From Thermoplasmatota archaeon (GTDB taxonomy: Archaea > Thermoplasmatota > E2 > DHVEG-1): a stretch of DNA of 35,861 bases. The stretch spans positions 1-35,861 of the forward strand of contig JAUXAU010000031.1 of assembly GCA_030619765.1 (NCBI GenBank), given 5' to 3'. The notes under the pieces were generated by a model. The model had not been told where the DNA came from, did not search any database, and saw nothing but the letters and a program-made list of their open reading frames with translations. This document shows, one piece after another, positions 34,239 through 35,861 of this stretch (positions are counted from its first letter, which is position 1; every line of letters begins with the position of its first letter). A program made the position numbers and the translations under genes.

Positions 34239-34261
34239 ATGTAATTAGAAATGTAATTAGA
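34239..34261. repeat. Tandem 11-bp repeat in the subtilase leader
   Basis: ATGTAATTAGA at 34239-34249 and again at 34251-34261, a 12-base period. It sits between the TATA box and the Shine-Dalgarno of the subtilase gene, so it would be around the transcription start. Confidence 0.4.
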
Positions 34262-34267
34262 GCAATG

Positions 34268-34278
34268 TTTATAAAAAG
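34268..34278 (-). promoter_or_regulatory. TATA box of the subtilase gene, with GTAACA direct repeat upstream
   Basis: Minus-strand TTTTTATAAAC at 34268-34278, about 65 bases before the ATG. Upstream of it (34302-34315) the plus strand reads GTAACAGTTGTAAC, two direct GTAAC words nine bases apart, placed where an activator or repressor could act. Confidence 0.45.
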
Positions 34279-34321
34279 ATCGGATTTTTTAAAATTTTAT
34301 ACGTAACAGTTGTAACATATT

Positions 34322-35317
34322 TTACCCAGCAGAAATTTGCTGAAGGAATATATAAATATGATTTATTAATTGTAATAGGAAGATAAATATTTTATTCGAA
34401 AAAATATTTCGGCTCTGACTCTGTGGAATACTATTAACGACATTACTTGCTGCTGAGTTTCCTGCAAAGTCATAGGCAATTGCCTGTGCGGTGTGACTGC
34501 CACTACCAGCCCATCTCCATTCGTACGGTCCTGGAGCATAAACAATGCCATCGAGCTGACCATCAATGTAAAATTCAACCCTGTCAATACCACTGATTCC
34601 ATCTAATGCTTCTGCGGTGAATTTCCACATAATAACTCCAATTTTTTTCCCAGTGAGTGTTATTTCAGGTGGTGTGGCATCTAATTTAACTATTACCTCC
34701 TTTACATCTTCTGCATTTCCTGCATAATCAACTGAATAATACTCTATCACGTGCTCGCCATCAAAACTAAGCGTGATCGGCATGGAACAAACAAACCAAC
34801 TTCCTCCGTTGACACGACAATATACTGCTGTTACTCCAGACATATCGTCCGTGGCTTTAAATTCAATGTAATCAAGTTTTTTTAGCCAGCCGTTTTCACC
34901 CCATATACCATGGATACGGACAGTTGTGACGGGAGGTACTACATCCACCTTACAGCTTGCTAGTTTTACACTCTCCATATTCCCAGCGTTATCAATCGAA
35001 TAGTATTCAATCGTGTATTGGTTAGAGTTGTTAAAGACAAAAGGATATTCGTAGATCTCCCATCCTTGGTTGTTTACTCTGTAATAGGTGACATTCACAC
35101 CAGACATATCATCTGTTGCATTCAAAGTAACTTCAACATCGCTAACATACCAGTCGTTTAAGCCATCTGGTTCTGCTGGGTCGAGTGTACATGCTGTAAC
35201 AGGTGGCGTAATGTCATCACGATTGGTCGCTCCTATGTCTCCCATTACAGGAATAATGCTCATTCCAACAATAAGTATAATTATTGCACAGACTAATAGT
35301 TTTCCAGAATTGGACAT
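34322..35317 (-). CDS. Secreted protein with three Ig-like repeats
   Basis: 331 residues. Signal peptide SGKLLVCAIIILIVGMSIIP then VMG. Three repeats of an Ig-like domain follow: TPPVTACTLDPAEP... with TLNATDDMSGVNVTYYRVNNQGW and IEYYSIDNAGN; then VPPVTTVRI ... EFKATDDMSGVTAVYCRVNGGSW and IEYYSVDYAGN; then TPPEITLTGKKIG ... AEALDGISGIDRVEFYIDGQ and AIAYDFAGN. These resemble OmpL47-like/Big_3-type surface repeats. The C-terminus (NSIPQSQSRNIF... then FIFLLQLINHIYIFL) is hydrophobic and may be an anchor. I chose the ATG at 35317 because GAGGG lies five bases before it; a GTG at 35332 sits upstream of that site. Likely an adhesin or structural surface protein. Confidence 0.82.
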   Translation of the reverse strand: MSNSGKLLVCAIIILIVGMSIIPVMGDIGATNRDDITPPVTACTLDPAEPDGLNDWYVSDVEVTLNATDDMSGVNVTYYRVNNQGWEIYEYPFVFNNSNQYTIEYYSIDNAGNMESVKLASCKVDVVPPVTTVRIHGIWGENGWLKKLDYIEFKATDDMSGVTAVYCRVNGGSWFVCSMPITLSFDGEHVIEYYSVDYAGNAEDVKEVIVKLDATPPEITLTGKKIGVIMWKFTAEALDGISGIDRVEFYIDGQLDGIVYAPGPYEWRWAGSGSHTAQAIAYDFAGNSAASNVVNSIPQSQSRNIFSNKIFIFLLQLINHIYIFLQQISAG

Positions 35318-35439
35318 ATTTTCCCTCTTCACAAACTGTAATCTATGGTATGGTATTTAAAATTTTCTAACTTGGATAAAATTTATAAACATTTATATAC
35401 TAAAAACTCCATTTTTATATATAAAATAAAGGGAAAGAC

Positions 35440-35640
35440 ATAAAAAACAATTTGTTTAAAAAAGGCTTTATTTGCGAAATAATAGCTTTGTTTATTGGTA
35501 TGAGTATCATGCCAATAGCTGGAAGTATGCTGGTTAATACTCGTGGAGATATATTATATAAAAAAGATACCTATACTATTCGTTGCAAAGCCAATTTTTA
35601 TACAAATAAATTCTCAAAAAAACTGGATGCCTATCTGTAA
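35440..35640 (+). pseudogene. Truncated secreted-protein gene
   Basis: The frame encodes a signal peptide of the local type (LFKKGFICEIIALFIGMSIM, then PIAGSMLVNTRGD), close to that of the Ig-like repeat protein next door, but stops after about 66 codons (CKANFYTNKFSKKLDAYL). There is no ATG: either TTG at 35452 or ATA at 35440 (giving IKNNLFKKG..., parallel to the MKNKL and MKND starts of other secreted proteins here). A TATA box (TTTATATATAAAA) lies at 35414-35426. It looks like the remaining 5' end of a paralogous surface-protein gene. Confidence 0.45.
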
Positions 35641-35721
35641 AATCACTCCAAATTTCGCTCAACGAATTTTTTGGGGTGGGCTATGGCAAAAATTGGCGAA
35701 AAATCTCCCACTCCTAGAATA

Positions 35722-35737
35722 CGATATACCTATATCG
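35722..35737. promoter_or_regulatory. Third CGATAT-N4-ATATCG dyad
   Basis: CGATATACCTATATCG, same 6+4+6 design as the pair at 27497-27544, with similar flanks (AATA before; AATTT one base or none after). It precedes the right edge of the window; the gene it might control is not visible. Confidence 0.45.
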
Positions 35738-35861
35738 AATTTAGTGTCTAATAGCGATAGAACCTATTTATGTTGTTGAACTCATGCTGAGAAAATAAGA
35801 ATCCGGAATACCTGGGTTTCTCCTTAAGATCAAATATTTTATGAAAATCCCCAAAGAAGAA

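Overview
The window looks archaeal, most likely a Euryarchaeote of the Thermoplasmatota type. The signs are an archaeal-type phenylalanyl-tRNA synthetase beta chain, a TtuA/NcsA-type tRNA thiolase with two zinc knuckles, an archaeal-looking RNase P RNA, AT-rich TATA boxes about 25-30 bases before many starts, and many secreted proteins with IIP/GMSIIP-type signal peptides or a PGF-like C-terminal sorting tail. The lineage assignment is an inference; no 16S rRNA or other phylogenetic marker is present apart from pheT and rnpB.

Layout. 1-1.6 kb: 3' end of a large surface protein (cadherin-like, FN3-like and PKD-like domains, C-terminal anchor). 1.6-4.5 kb: a two-gene minus-strand operon, FecR-domain membrane protein then CHASE2-adenylate/guanylate cyclase. 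4.8-9.3 kb: plus-strand genes for a small hypothetical protein, a double-GNAT/cyclic-nucleotide-binding fusion, a metallo-beta-lactamase-fold protein that resembles class II cyclic-nucleotide phosphodiesterases, and a soluble transhydrogenase (SthA-like). Read together, 1.6-7.8 kb holds a synthase, an effector and a candidate degrading enzyme for a cyclic nucleotide. This would be a compact cAMP-type signalling set, unusual for an archaeon and bacterial in appearance.

9.3-13.4 kb: a stand-alone ATP-cone protein, a secreted FG-GAP propeller, a YoaP-like acetyltransferase and an AAA/DUF4143 ATPase. 13.6-15.2 kb: the RNase P RNA gene (minus strand), whose last 26 bases recur 1.28 kb downstream as a direct repeat. 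The repeats enclose one NosD-like beta-helix gene, which looks like the footprint of an integrated element. 15.3-18.0 kb: transglutaminase-like lipoprotein and MocR/LysN-like aminotransferase. 18.3-21.8 kb: small hypotheticals, a gingipain-type (C25) protease and a fumarylacetoacetate-hydrolase-family protein. 21.8-25.4 kb: pheT-ttuA operon, divergent from a winged-helix protein gene with a 19-base palindrome in the shared promoter region.

25.4-27.8 kb: a degraded gene, two membrane proteins, a short ORF and two copies of an operator-like dyad (CGATAT-N4-ATATCG), which occurs a third time near the right edge. 27.8-35.9 kb: a 2137-residue secreted subtilase with propeller, PKD-like, Hint (intein-like) and DNRLRE domains, a secreted Ig-like repeat protein and a truncated secreted-protein gene. 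Several genes appear to lack an ATG/GTG/TTG at the place that the Shine-Dalgarno sequence and protein alignment would predict, with CTG, ATA or ACG there instead. All function calls come from reading motifs by eye, without database searches.
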